A stretch of DNA of 64,000 bases from a virus. Below, in pieces: positions 46,388-53,525 of the stretch. The DNA is taken from IMG/VR virus record IMGVR_UViG_3300037141_000279, positions 1 through 64,000 of that record; one strand, written 5' to 3'. Each line of letters begins with the position of its first letter. The first letter of the stretch is position 1. The notes below the pieces were generated by a model, which saw only the letters and a program-made list of their open reading frames with translations, did not search any database and was not told where the DNA came from. Made by a program: the position numbers and the translations under genes.

Positions 46388-46900
46388 TTAGGCCACAGAT
46401 TCAAGCTGCAGCACGATTCGGTAGTCCTTGTGCGCCTCGACCAAGTACGCCTTGCCGCGAGGATTCTTGTCGTCCATGACACCGATGCGCCATTCGCGCG
46501 GGTGAATCCAGTCATGACAGACCACGCAAATGCCGCGCGGCTGATGATCGGGCTGGTTATGCACGAGATTGATGGAACTGCGCCCGTTCTTGTCCTGGTG
46601 CGGGCACGCGGCGCGCCGTGCGGCGGTGATGCGCGCGATCTCGGCTTCGTCCTGCTTAGATTTCAGGGATTCGCGATCTTCACGCAGGATGCGCGCAAGA
46701 AATTTCGGGTCCGCATCTACGCGGGTTGCTTCACGAAACTTCTCAGGCGTAAACGCCATATCTTTGAAAGCAGGCATGAGACCTGCCAGCAATGCGCCGA
46801 CGGCGTCTTGGACGGCTTTGGCTGTGGTGGTATTGATGATTGCCAGGGCTTCTGGCGATAGTGCACTGCTTCTGTTATTGTCGTGCTCGTTTCCTGCCAT
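46388..46900 (-). CDS. protein with C-terminal zinc-type motif
   Basis: 170 residues from the ATG at 46900 (GAGGAG upstream). Helical N-terminal two thirds (AKAVQDAVGALLAGLMPAFK), then ACPHQDKNG...CVVCHDWIHPREW, a C-x-H...CxxCH zinc set. Not a known family to me. Preceded by compact motif j. Confidence 0.55.
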   Translation of the reverse strand: MAGNEHDNNRSSALSPEALAIINTTTAKAVQDAVGALLAGLMPAFKDMAFTPEKFREATRVDADPKFLARILREDRESLKSKQDEAEIARITAARRAACPHQDKNGRSSINLVHNQPDHQPRGICVVCHDWIHPREWRIGVMDDKNPRGKAYLVEAHKDYRIVLQLESVA

Positions 46901-46939
46901 GATGATGCTCCTCTGAATGCTTGCGTGCTGGATGCCCTT

Positions 46940-46966
46940 CACTCATGGTTTGATTAGTCAGTTTTG
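46940..46966 (-). promoter_or_regulatory. compact bipartite promoter-like motif (copy j)
   Basis: Minus strand ACTGACTAATCAAACCATGA followed by GTG: GACTA, six bases, CCATGAGTG. 40 nt before the gene at 46900. Confidence 0.45.
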
Positions 46967-46976
46967 TAACAAGATT

Positions 46977-47573
46977 TCAGCAGTCTCCGATGACGTTCGC
47001 CAGATTCCGATGCACGATCCCGTCGCCGCCGTAGCGGAAATCCGCAGTGATTTCGCACCATCGCTGCTCGTTCCACGAATCGTTCGGTTCGCCGAAGTTC
47101 GCGACCACTTGATCCCAGGTCAGCGCACCCTTCATCAGACAGTAAACCAAGACTGTCCGCCAGCCGCGCCGTTCTTCGGTCGGCAGATCGCGGTCATCCA
47201 CGAACGCGTAACTAAACTCTGTGAGCCAGTCCTTCGGCAGACCTGTCAGAAATTGAATGCGCCCGAGCGCGGTTGCGTATAGTCCCCAATCCTCGGGAAA
47301 ATTATACTGGGACTGCACTGCGATATGCGGGTTCAGTTGCTGCAGGCGGTAGATCAAATCTGACGAGTGCATCACCACACCCTTGCGCCGCGAAAAATCC
47401 TTGAACCAAGAATGATCGGATTGGCGGTACATGGTGAGCATCGGCTCAACTTTTTCGGCGATATATCGTTCGCGTGCTTCTTCCCATGGCTCAAAGTCAC
47501 TTGGCTTGGATGTCCGAATGCGCTCCCAGTTTTTCTGAGCGAAGTGTTCCGCCGAAAATAGATCGAGCGGCAT
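46977..47573 (-). CDS. protein of the virion cluster, unknown
   Basis: 198 residues from the ATG at 47573, coupled to the preceding stop (TGATG). Charged N-terminal helix (FEPWEEARERYIAEKVEPML), aromatic middle (QYNFPEDWGLYATALGRIQF) and WNEQRWCEITADFRYGGDG near the end. No family recognised. Confidence 0.5.
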   Translation of the reverse strand: MPLDLFSAEHFAQKNWERIRTSKPSDFEPWEEARERYIAEKVEPMLTMYRQSDHSWFKDFSRRKGVVMHSSDLIYRLQQLNPHIAVQSQYNFPEDWGLYATALGRIQFLTGLPKDWLTEFSYAFVDDRDLPTEERRGWRTVLVYCLMKGALTWDQVVANFGEPNDSWNEQRWCEITADFRYGGDGIVHRNLANVIGDC

Positions 47574-47752
47574 CACGCCCCCTTGATCTGCTGAATTAGA
47601 TGCACCCAATTGTTGATCGCCTGAGATTGTTCCCGACCTGCCCCGCAACTACACGGTATAGATGGAGCAATCTTCGGGCATCCCATTTTATGCCCGAGCA
47701 CCCGCACCAATTCACTGCCCACTACAATCAGTGTTTCTTCACGAGCGGTCAT
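47573..47752 (-). CDS. small protein with Cys motif
   Basis: 59 residues. GCPKIAPSIPCSCGAG near the middle (C...CSC) may bind metal. Start at 47752; the stop shares a base with the next ATG. Confidence 0.55.
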   Translation of the reverse strand: MTAREETLIVVGSELVRVLGHKMGCPKIAPSIPCSCGAGREQSQAINNWVHLIQQIKGA

Positions 47753-47841
47753 TTACGGAACCTCCAGATGGTGTACCAGCGATGAACAAACCCCGCGACG
47801 ATCATCACAATAAGATAAGCCACGACCCACTTTTTCACCAT
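47749..47841 (-). CDS. 30-residue membrane peptide
   Basis: ATG at 47841; hydrophobic helix (WVVAYLIVMIVAGFVHRW) and basic tail (TIWRFRK). The stop overlaps the next ATG, and it overlaps the upstream gene by 7 nt. Confidence 0.5.
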   Translation of the reverse strand: MVKKWVVAYLIVMIVAGFVHRWYTIWRFRK

Positions 47842-48116
47842 TTGACACTCGCTTCAGCAAGAAATTTTTCATCATCTGGCGTCAATCTAAATATGGTAGA
47901 GGATTTCACGAGCGGGGCGGGGTGGGATGGTTTAGAAGTAGCCACGTCGTCGTAATTCGCGGACAAGGTAATACCATTCTCCGTCCAACTTGCGCAATCC
48001 ATCGGATGATGGACGGTGTTGTGGGTGTTGACGCGACCAGCAAGACCAAGGAGAGTCTCGCCGTGCAGAAAGATGCCGCAGTGCGTGCAATAGTATCTAT
48101 GGTTTGAGGCTGCCAT
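47835..48116 (-). CDS. small zinc-finger-like protein
   Basis: 93 residues from the ATG at 48116 (GGAG upstream). YYCTHCGIFLHGETLLGLAG...HNTVHH gives C-x2-C...H...H, near a C2H2 finger. Plain beta-like second half. It overlaps the upstream gene by 20 nt. Confidence 0.5.
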   Translation of the reverse strand: MAASNHRYYCTHCGIFLHGETLLGLAGRVNTHNTVHHPMDCASWTENGITLSANYDDVATSKPSHPAPLVKSSTIFRLTPDDEKFLAEASVKW

Positions 48117-48294
48117 TATCGCGCTGCTCCGCGCAAACAAAAACGACGTAGGATTTTCGTACTTCACTGCTTTTCAAACATTCAAAACATGTGGTCTCGT
48201 CATGGTCAGAGACTCGGGTCCCCAGTGGATACAAATGGGTCATGATGTGACCTCTCTCGCACTTAAAGGTGAACCTCCATCGCGTCGCTGCCAT
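48097..48294 (-). CDS. small zinc-type protein
   Basis: 65 residues from the ATG at 48294 with AGGAGG. FKCERGHIMTHLY and TTCFECLKS form a C..GH...CxxC zinc set. The frame stays open upstream to 48387 without a good start. A weakened compact motif (GACTT without CCATA) lies near 48.41 kb. Confidence 0.55.
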   Translation of the reverse strand: MAATRWRFTFKCERGHIMTHLYPLGTRVSDHDETTCFECLKSSEVRKSYVVFVCAEQRDNGSLKP

Positions 48295-48396
48295 GGCTCC
48301 ACCTCCTGGTCCCAGAAAAAGTATGTCGGCGTATTTCTTGATTGGCCCCAATTCAATGATGAGCCTTGGCGCGCCGACCTCGCACAAATTTGTCCT

Positions 48397-49005
48397 TCAA
48401 TGTTGTTTCAAAAGTCTTATTCTAATTTTCTGTTTTGTCTTTTCAGACACAGCATGCCCCATCAAAGCGGCGCTGATTTTTCGTTTTGTCTCTTCCGAAC
48501 GCTTAGTGCCTGTCAGCCTAACCTTCATTCCCCATCTCGTCGCATCAGAGTGTTTTCGCCCCACGCCAGCCTTGCTAATTTTCTCTCTGGTTTCAGGAGA
48601 CGCTTTCTTTCCTTTTCGGTTATGATTACCTAAAGCGGAAATTCGCATTTTTTCTCGGGCGGCAAGAGTCATCTTTTTTCCTTTATTCCACGGGACGCCC
48701 GTATGCCCTTCGCCACCCCGACAAATGTTGTAACCAACTTCGGGATTCTGGGTATTCAACGATTTAATCAGCAATCGTTCCCAGTAGTCGCAGTCTTCTT
48801 TAGTCTGCAAGTCCGAAAACAGTGGATAAATACTCCACACACCGTGAGGATGAATTCTCATAGATGCGTAAAGATGCGACCGAGTTGAAATCCCTCTCTT
48901 CGCTTCGTACATCTTCTGCTGCAAGTACTGCCGCAGGTTGGTGCCTTTGTGCTGCCCAACATAAATCTTTAGAGTCTCGCTGTTGACAATCACATAGACG
49001 AACAT
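48397..49005 (-). CDS. GIY-YIG homing endonuclease
   Basis: 202 residues. FVYVIVNSETLKIYVGQHKG core, CDYWERLLIKSLNTQ with the metal-ligand Glu, GYNICRGGEGHTG, then NUMOD3 repeats (SPETREKISKAG, SEETKRKISAALMG, SEKTKQKIRIR). Highly similar to the gene at 40.8-41.5 kb. Starts 13 nt after compact motif l. Confidence 0.85.
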   Translation of the reverse strand: MFVYVIVNSETLKIYVGQHKGTNLRQYLQQKMYEAKRGISTRSHLYASMRIHPHGVWSIYPLFSDLQTKEDCDYWERLLIKSLNTQNPEVGYNICRGGEGHTGVPWNKGKKMTLAAREKMRISALGNHNRKGKKASPETREKISKAGVGRKHSDATRWGMKVRLTGTKRSEETKRKISAALMGHAVSEKTKQKIRIRLLKQH

Positions 49006-49017
49006 GATTTATTCTCC

Positions 49018-49044
49018 CACTTATGGAGAGAAAAGTCAACTTTT
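49018..49044 (-). promoter_or_regulatory. compact bipartite promoter-like motif (copy l)
   Basis: Minus strand GTTGACTTTTCTCTCCATAA followed by GTG: GACTT, six bases, CCATAAGTG. Immediately after the endolysin stop codon. Confidence 0.6.
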
Positions 49045-49050
49045 AAGTCA

Positions 49051-49533
49051 CTACGAATTTATTCGGTTCAACCACCCTTTCAAAAACTCTCGATTGGTAG
49101 GAGTCGCGTTTGCAATATTCAATGCGTGGGCTCGCAAATGAGTTCGATACTGTTCAAGAAAATTTGCCGACGTTCCATCCATTGCGTTCGTCGCCAGCAA
49201 CGACTGTGCGTCAAATACCTTCGTCCAGAAAGAAGGCGCAAAATTCAACGCGCGCTGCAAAAGGTATGCCGCCTCCCCAATCCCGAAGAGAACTCCCATA
49301 TCGAAAAGTTTGGTCGCCACGGCTTGCGAAGCGATTTGCGCGTACAAGGGTTTCCAGTAATGTTCGCGATAATAATTCGTCGCCTCAATGACAGACAACA
49401 TGGCGATGTCCGCCCCGGGCATGTCCGCATGCGTGATCCCGTATTTGGTCTCTCCGCCTGAGTCATTTGGGTTGTTGACGTATCCTCCCTCGTACTGCAG
49501 GGTGATTGCAACCGCTAGGTTAAAATCTGCCAT
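49051..49533 (-). CDS. GH108-family endolysin (N-acetylmuramidase)
   Basis: 160 residues. The signature EGGYVNNPNDSGGETKYGIT holds the catalytic Glu15; YYREHYWKPLYAQIASQAVA and FDMGVLFGIGEAAYLLQRAL complete the family pattern. No signal peptide, so release needs a holin. Start ATG at 49533 has GGGAG upstream. It is the first gene of the leftward virion block. Confidence 0.9.
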   Translation of the reverse strand: MADFNLAVAITLQYEGGYVNNPNDSGGETKYGITHADMPGADIAMLSVIEATNYYREHYWKPLYAQIASQAVATKLFDMGVLFGIGEAAYLLQRALNFAPSFWTKVFDAQSLLATNAMDGTSANFLEQYRTHLRAHALNIANATPTNREFLKGWLNRINS

Positions 49534-49553
49534 TTCAATTCTCCCAAACTAAT

Positions 49554-49598
49554 AGTACCAAAGTACCAGTTGCGCTGTCAAGACTTTTCTGATATTCT
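49554..49598 (+). promoter_or_regulatory. GTAC-N4-GTAC operator with promoter (copy 8)
   Basis: AGTACCAAAGTACC at 49554-49567, -35 TTGCGC (49570-49575), 17-bp spacer, -10 TATTCT (49593-49598). Divergent from the endolysin. Confidence 0.75.
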
Positions 49599-49604
49599 TT
49601 CTGC

Positions 49605-49790
49605 ATGTCCGAATCTTCATACAAAGAAGCCGCCGAAAAAGGATGGACTCAGCCGCATGTTTGCGAAATCTGCGGCGCGGAATGGGAGTGCATGTACTCA
49701 TTCTGCTGGGAGCCGTTCACCACAACCTGCGCTGCGTGCAAGTGCGGCCCCCTAGTCTGCGGCTTCAAAGAACCGTTCAGTCTTACTTGA
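49605..49790 (+). CDS. small zinc-binding protein, probably leaderless
   Basis: 61 residues. HVCEICGAEWEC and TTCAACKCGPLVC form two CxxC pairs plus single Cys. The ATG at 49605 is 6 nt after the -10, at the expected +1, so the mRNA is likely leaderless. The lone rightward gene of this stretch; convergent with the next gene by 8 nt. Confidence 0.6.
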   Translation: MSESSYKEAAEKGWTQPHVCEICGAEWECMYSFCWEPFTTTCAACKCGPLVCGFKEPFSLT

Positions 49791-49947
49791 GCCTGTTCTT
49801 TTTTCGGTACTCCCGCACCGTAGCCACATAATGGTCCGCACATCTCTTAGTCGGAAAATGCGCGACGTAGTCCACCATCTGCGCGCACCATTCTTCCCCA
49901 TGATACGCAGTGATGTCTTCCCAAATCTCATACAGTGCGTGCGGCAT
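49783..49947 (-). CDS. 54-residue Myb/SANT-like protein
   Basis: ATG at 49947 with GGAGGG upstream. Three short helices with spaced aromatic residues: LYEIWEDITAYHGEEW, MVDYVAHFPTKRCADHYVAT, REYRKKNR. The W...W and FPTKR-x-x-DHY pattern resembles a single Myb/SANT repeat, a small DNA-binding fold. Similarity is by eye only. Confidence 0.5.
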   Translation of the reverse strand: MPHALYEIWEDITAYHGEEWCAQMVDYVAHFPTKRCADHYVATVREYRKKNRLK

Positions 49948-50188
49948 TAAGACCCTCCAGTCGGACAGTGATAACCAGATTGCCGCCCATGCGCTCGACC
50001 GAATAGTAGTTGGCGAGGTTGAGTGCAACCGTGCCCATCTTTGCACGCAGGTCTTTCTCGAATTGATTCACTGCGTCGGTGATAACTCTCTCTTTCAAGT
50101 TCGTCACATGTTTGGCGATATCAGCGTGAAAATCCCGCATTAGACGATCTTCAAACGTGCCTTGGGGCACTGCGACTACTGGTATCAT
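49928..50188 (-). CDS. small protein, unknown
   Basis: 86 residues from the ATG at 50188, overlapping the membrane peptide's end (an ATG at 50200 is also in frame). Helical (FEDRLMRDFHADIAKHVTNL), then a strand pair (GGNLVITVRLEGL). Unknown. Confidence 0.5.
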   Translation of the reverse strand: MIPVVAVPQGTFEDRLMRDFHADIAKHVTNLKERVITDAVNQFEKDLRAKMGTVALNLANYYSVERMGGNLVITVRLEGLNAARTV

Positions 50189-50292
50189 CGGCTGTTCCAA
50201 TTCTCGCGCACAAACGACACCACCCAGACTGCGACGCCAACCATCAGAATTGAGAACCCGATCTTCATAATCAAATCACCAGTCGTTTCCAT
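50185..50292 (-). CDS. 35-residue membrane peptide
   Basis: ATG at 50292 (GGAAAT upstream). One hydrophobic helix (IGFSILMVGVAVWVVSFV) and ENWNSR tail. Stop overlaps the next start. Confidence 0.5.
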   Translation of the reverse strand: METTGDLIMKIGFSILMVGVAVWVVSFVRENWNSR

Positions 50293-50307
50293 ATTTCCTC
50301 CCGTCGA

Positions 50308-50673
50308 TTATTCCTGAGACGACATTTCCTGTTCCATTGCTGCCGTTCGACCTTGATTGCGAGCATGTTGAACCATCGTCTTCCCTGCTTCGGCATCCAC
50401 ACCATGCATCGCACGATATCCTGCGAACGTGAACACAAAGCGCGCCGTGCGCCCTTGGGGAGCCAGTTCAACGTATTTGAATTCCCACCAGGGATAAAGT
50501 TCATCCAGGCGCGTGGCCGTCTGCATTAGGATATCATCGATGCCGTCGGGGTTGAACCCCTGCTTTGGTCCCGCGTGCTGAACGAAAGTTTTCGTTGGAA
50601 AGATCGCATCGGGATACACGATCTTGACCGTCACCTTGCGGAACAATCGGTTCCCAGCTTTATCTTTCATCAT
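50308..50673 (-). CDS. small protein, unknown
   Basis: 121 residues from the ATG at 50673 or the next codon (GGAGG upstream). Basic beta-rich start (LFRKVTVKIVYPDAIFPTKT), aromatic middle (YPWWEFKYVELAP). Possibly an inhibitor-like small domain; not recognised. Confidence 0.5.
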   Translation of the reverse strand: MMKDKAGNRLFRKVTVKIVYPDAIFPTKTFVQHAGPKQGFNPDGIDDILMQTATRLDELYPWWEFKYVELAPQGRTARFVFTFAGYRAMHGVDAEAGKTMVQHARNQGRTAAMEQEMSSQE

Positions 50674-50899
50674 TGAAAACATCCTCCACTGTTTGGATGA
50701 TGATGGTCTCATCCTGTATCTGGGCGATCTGTTCAAACGTCACTTCACCTGATGGGTACCGCTGGCAGAACACACAATCTTCTGCCCGAGCCTTGCCGTG
50801 CTGGCATGGGTCGCACTCGCAGTGATCGCACATACACGCGTCGCAGGTGATGCAGACGCCTACAATGTGTCGGCAGAAATCGCAGTCAGGGTCTCTCAT
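50660..50899 (-). CDS. Cys-rich zinc-binding protein
   Basis: 79 residues from the ATG at 50899. CDFCRHIVGVCITCDACMCDHCECDPC packs ten cysteines into the first 40 residues, then CVFCQ. This looks like a metallothionein/RING-like zinc cluster. The C-terminus is acidic. Confidence 0.55.
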   Translation of the reverse strand: MRDPDCDFCRHIVGVCITCDACMCDHCECDPCQHGKARAEDCVFCQRYPSGEVTFEQIAQIQDETIIIQTVEDVFNDER

Positions 50900-50900
50900 G

Positions 50901-51113
50901 TTAAACCTTTTCGGCCAGAGCAGCACCCAACTTCACTTGCAGGGCGTCATACTGCGCCAACAGAAAACGCTGGTCGCCTGGGGTGACGGCGAGGTTCGCG
51001 CCGAGGTTCCCACGGATCGCCTTGAAAATTTCTTCCAGCGTGCGTGTCTCTTTTACTACACGCTGGCTGTTCTTGACCGCGCGGGCTGCCTGTTCGCTAA
51101 CTGAGTGAGCCAT
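50901..51113 (-). CDS. small helical protein
   Basis: 70 residues from the ATG at 51113 (AGGAG upstream). Entirely helical and basic to neutral (EQAARAVKNSQRVVKETRT, LEEIFKAIRGNLGANLA). First gene after a sigma70-type promoter. Confidence 0.5.
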   Translation of the reverse strand: MAHSVSEQAARAVKNSQRVVKETRTLEEIFKAIRGNLGANLAVTPGDQRFLLAQYDALQVKLGAALAEKV

Positions 51114-51193
51114 ATATTCTCCTAGCAGATTGAATTTTAAGGAAGCGACGGATTGTCTGCTCACAACCCGTCGCCATATCGCTGTCAGATTGC

Positions 51194-51222
51194 ATCTTGC
51201 CAGAATCTCAACCCAATGTCAA
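51194..51222 (-). promoter_or_regulatory. sigma70-type promoter
   Basis: Minus strand TTGACA, 17-bp spacer, CAAGAT. It begins 12 bp beyond cassette 1, the same layout as the promoter beside cassette 2. Confidence 0.55.
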
Positions 51223-51233
51223 GTCTTTTCTTT

Positions 51234-51658
51234 GGGAATTATATAGTTGACTACCTTGATCCAACGTTCCGCAACGCAACCAAGGATATTTCTCTAAGGG
51301 ACTCCCCTGCATTGTGTTCGCAAAAATTGTGGCGACTCACAATCCATTCGGCCCACTCTTCTACAGAGGGGTTTCCAACCAAAGTCTTCCGTAACTCATC
51401 GGTCGGCATTCCATCAATCAGATAACGAACCATTTCTTCGGCTTGCGTAGCGTCGAACAAATTAGTCCCTACGGGTTCGTGCTTCATCGGATAAGCCGTA
51501 TGCTCGTTGAAGTTTGGTTTGAAGCTAATTCCTGCATCGGGGTTGAAGTTTTCAGGTAGCCTCCATTCAAGGAAACGATCTACCATGTACTTAATTTGTT
51601 CATCGTTCATCTGGCATATCTCCTTTATTTTCATGTGGGAGTTATCTATATAATTCCC
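51234..51658. mobile_element. gene cassette 1 bounded by 22-bp inverted repeats
   Basis: Ends are 51234-51255 (gggaattatatagtt...) and 51637-51658 (...ctatataattccc), inverted to each other over 22 bp with 3-4 differences. The 425 bp between hold one gene. Cassette 2 has nearly the same ends. No transposase, so a passive cassette or a paired hairpin module. Confidence 0.5.
51251..51613 (-). CDS. cassette 1 protein, unknown
   Basis: 120 residues from the ATG at 51613 (AGGAGA upstream, just inside the right repeat). Helical: EQIKYMVDRFLEWRLPENFN, AEEMVRYLIDGMPTDEL, EEWAEWIVSRHNFCEHNAGE. The stop codon lies within the left inverted repeat. DUF551/phage Gp-like small proteins have this look, but no family is certain. 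Confidence 0.55.
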   Translation of the reverse strand, partial: QMNDEQIKYMVDRFLEWRLPENFNPDAGISFKPNFNEHTAYPMKHEPVGTNLFDATQAEEMVRYLIDGMPTDELRKTLVGNPSVEEWAEWIVSRHNFCEHNAGESLREISLVALRNVGSR

Positions 51659-51665
51659 TTTTCTT

Positions 51666-52001
51666 TTATGGTGTTGGAATAATCGCAGAGACTTCATTCG
51701 AAAATGCAGACTCTGCCGTGCTGTTTACGGCAGTCACTACGTAGAAGTAAGTCACCCCTGCGATATCATTTTTGTCTGCAAATGAAGTCGCAGTCGATGA
51801 GCCGATCTTGGTGTATGGGCCGCCGTGGGTTCCCGAAACATACACGTTGTAGGAGGTGGCACCTGTCGATGCAGTCCAGGTAAGCGTGACCACATGACCC
51901 ACCACCACCACATAGGTTTTTGATGCTTTATCCTGTGCCCTCGCGCCGACAGCCGAAGCCATCAGCGCGAGAGCCAGGACGAATGTGCGAAGCCACTTCA
52001 C
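51666..52001 (-). CDS. exported fibronectin type III-like protein
   Basis: 111 residues. Signal peptide 1-22 (FVLALALMASAVGARAQ). One FN3 domain: VTLTWTASTGATSYNVYVSG, GPYTKIGSSTATSFADKN, TYFYVVTAVNSTAESAFSNEV. Exported, presumably to the cell surface. Coupled to the next upstream gene (ATGA overlap). Confidence 0.65.
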   Translation of the reverse strand: MKWLRTFVLALALMASAVGARAQDKASKTYVVVVGHVVTLTWTASTGATSYNVYVSGTHGGPYTKIGSSTATSFADKNDIAGVTYFYVVTAVNSTAESAFSNEVSAIIPTP

Positions 52002-52666
52002 GAACGATTGCCTCTCACGAAGAGAGAAGCAACTTCAATTCGTGCCTTGATTTCCATCTTGACGATGTTTGTCGCAGAATCAGTGACTGTAATCGTAAAC
52101 GTGAACGACCCCGCCGCCGCTGGTGTACCAGAGATCACACCTGTGGAAGACAACGTGAGGCCTGTCGGCAACGATCCGGTAGTGACTGCGAACGTATATG
52201 GAGTCACACCGCCTGTGGCAACAAGGCTTGTCGTGTAGTTCACGCCAATATTAGCCGCGGGCAGAGATGAAGTTGAAACGGAAAGCGTTGGAATCACAGT
52301 CACAGTGTACGCCTGTGAAGCAGCGACCGTAGGCGTTTCTGCGTCTGCAACGTGAATTGTGAATGTGCCGGAACCTGCAGTCGTCGGTGTACCTGAAATC
52401 ACACCAGTGCTTGCCGCAAGCGTGAGTCCCGCAGGAAGGGTGCCTGCCGCCACAGAAAACGTATAAGGTGCAAGTCCACCAGCGGCGCTGACTGTAGTTT
52501 GATAAACAAGACCAACCATCCCACCAGGAATACTTGTCGGTGTGATTACCACCGCACCTGCGTTGACGGTCAGCGTGAGTGATTTGGTTGCTTTATCCTG
52601 AGCCCGAGACAGCCCAGGAAGAAACAACATGAACACCAATGCAAAAAGAATCTTACGAATTCTCAT
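51998..52666 (-). CDS. exported protein with two He_PIG Ig-like domains
   Basis: 222 residues. Signal peptide 1-22 (ILFALVFMLFLPGLSRA). Two He_PIG repeats, each GGLAPYTFSVAAGTLPAGLT...GVISGTPTTAG and GGVTPYTFAVTTGSLPTGLT...GVISGTPAAAG. Such domains are adhesive modules on bacterial surfaces. It overlaps the lipoprotein gene upstream by 14 nt. Confidence 0.75.
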   Translation of the reverse strand: MRIRKILFALVFMLFLPGLSRAQDKATKSLTLTVNAGAVVITPTSIPGGMVGLVYQTTVSAAGGLAPYTFSVAAGTLPAGLTLAASTGVISGTPTTAGSGTFTIHVADAETPTVAASQAYTVTVIPTLSVSTSSLPAANIGVNYTTSLVATGGVTPYTFAVTTGSLPTGLTLSSTGVISGTPAAAGSFTFTITVTDSATNIVKMEIKARIEVASLFVRGNRS

Positions 52667-53000
52667 CTGTCTTTCCTCCTATTTGAATGTCAGCCGAGGA
52701 CGCAGCCGAGTCGATTACTTGAATTGTAAAACTAAACGAGCCCGAACTACTTGGAATGCCTGAGACCACACCAGAAGAACTCAAGGTGAGACCAGCCGGA
52801 AGACCTCCAATCACAACACTCCATATGTATGGTGCCGTCCCTCCAGTCGCCGTGAATTGTTGAGCGTACACCTCTCCAACTGTTGCGGCTGGAAGATTAA
52901 CAGTGATCGTCAACACTGGCGGGGGTGGCGCAGGCGTTGGTGACGTACACCCCGCCAGCATCACCACAAACAACAGAGCCAACAGATAAACAAATCGCAT
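52653..53000 (-). CDS. lipoprotein with He_PIG Ig-like domain
   Basis: 115 residues. Lipobox LLAG-C at residues ~14-18 (FVVMLAGCTSPTP), a Pro-rich linker, then one He_PIG repeat (GGTAPYIWSVVIGGLPAGLT...GVVSGIPSSSG). Tethered to a membrane. First of three exported Ig proteins; its promoter is just upstream. Confidence 0.75.
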   Translation of the reverse strand: MRFVYLLALLFVVMLAGCTSPTPAPPPPVLTITVNLPAATVGEVYAQQFTATGGTAPYIWSVVIGGLPAGLTLSSSGVVSGIPSSSGSFSFTIQVIDSAASSADIQIGGKTDENS

Positions 53001-53020
53001 TGATATCTCCCTCGCCCAAC

Positions 53021-53049
53021 ACTCTAATCTGCGTTCAACTCAATGTCAA
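53021..53049 (-). promoter_or_regulatory. sigma70-type promoter for the Ig-protein operon
   Basis: Minus strand TTGACA, 17-bp spacer, TAGAGT, about 20 nt before the ATG at 53000. Confidence 0.65.
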
Positions 53050-53060
53050 GGATTTTTTTT

Positions 53061-53525
53061 GGGAATTATATAGTTAACTCCCTCGCTCTTAGGCCAGCGT
53101 GAAGTCAACATAGTATTCTTTGCCTTGCTCGAATTGAGCTAAAGCTGCGTCGTTGAGTACATTTAAGTTGAGGTTTCCGCCCGGAGTAGATGCGAAGAAT
53201 TTCTTATTCTCCTCGCTGCCGGAGTAAACCGGATACAAGTACACTGTTTTGTTCTTTTCATCCTTGAAACTGCATACCATTTTTGCTCGAACTGACATTT
53301 GGTGCTCCTTTTGCAAGGCCATTCGTGCGGCCTCGACAAGCTTAACGAGCGCATCAGAACGCTCCCTAATCTCTTCTGCTGTGGGATCATCATGGCGAGG
53401 CCCGAGACGAATATGCTCGATGCAATCACAACGCCTGTCTATAACCTGACCGTCGCCAACCCATTTATTTTCATCATTGAGGACTTTCATCGCTTCTCCT
53501 TAAGGGAGTTAACTATATAATTCCC
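53061..53525. mobile_element. gene cassette 2 bounded by 22-bp inverted repeats
   Basis: Ends 53061-53082 and 53504-53525 are perfect inverted copies over 22 bp (gggaattatatagtt...ccc). Each end can also fold on itself (8-bp stem, 6-nt loop). The 465 bp hold one gene. Same type as cassette 1, 1.8 kb away. Confidence 0.6.
53089..53490 (-). CDS. cassette 2 protein, unknown
   Basis: 133 residues, ATG at 53490 with AGGAG upstream, close to the right repeat. A CDC pair early (DRRCDCIEHIRLGPRHDD), helix, then a beta-rich end (AKMVCSFKDEKNKTVYLYPVY). Unknown. Confidence 0.55.
   Translation of the reverse strand: MKVLNDENKWVGDGQVIDRRCDCIEHIRLGPRHDDPTAEEIRERSDALVKLVEAARMALQKEHQMSVRAKMVCSFKDEKNKTVYLYPVYSGSEENKKFFASTPGGNLNLNVLNDAALAQFEQGKEYYVDFTLA

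Noticed and set aside
48085-48116. Another copy of the compact promoter motif (CAAACCATAGATAC)
   Set aside because: It lacks the GACTT block and lies inside the first codons of a gene.
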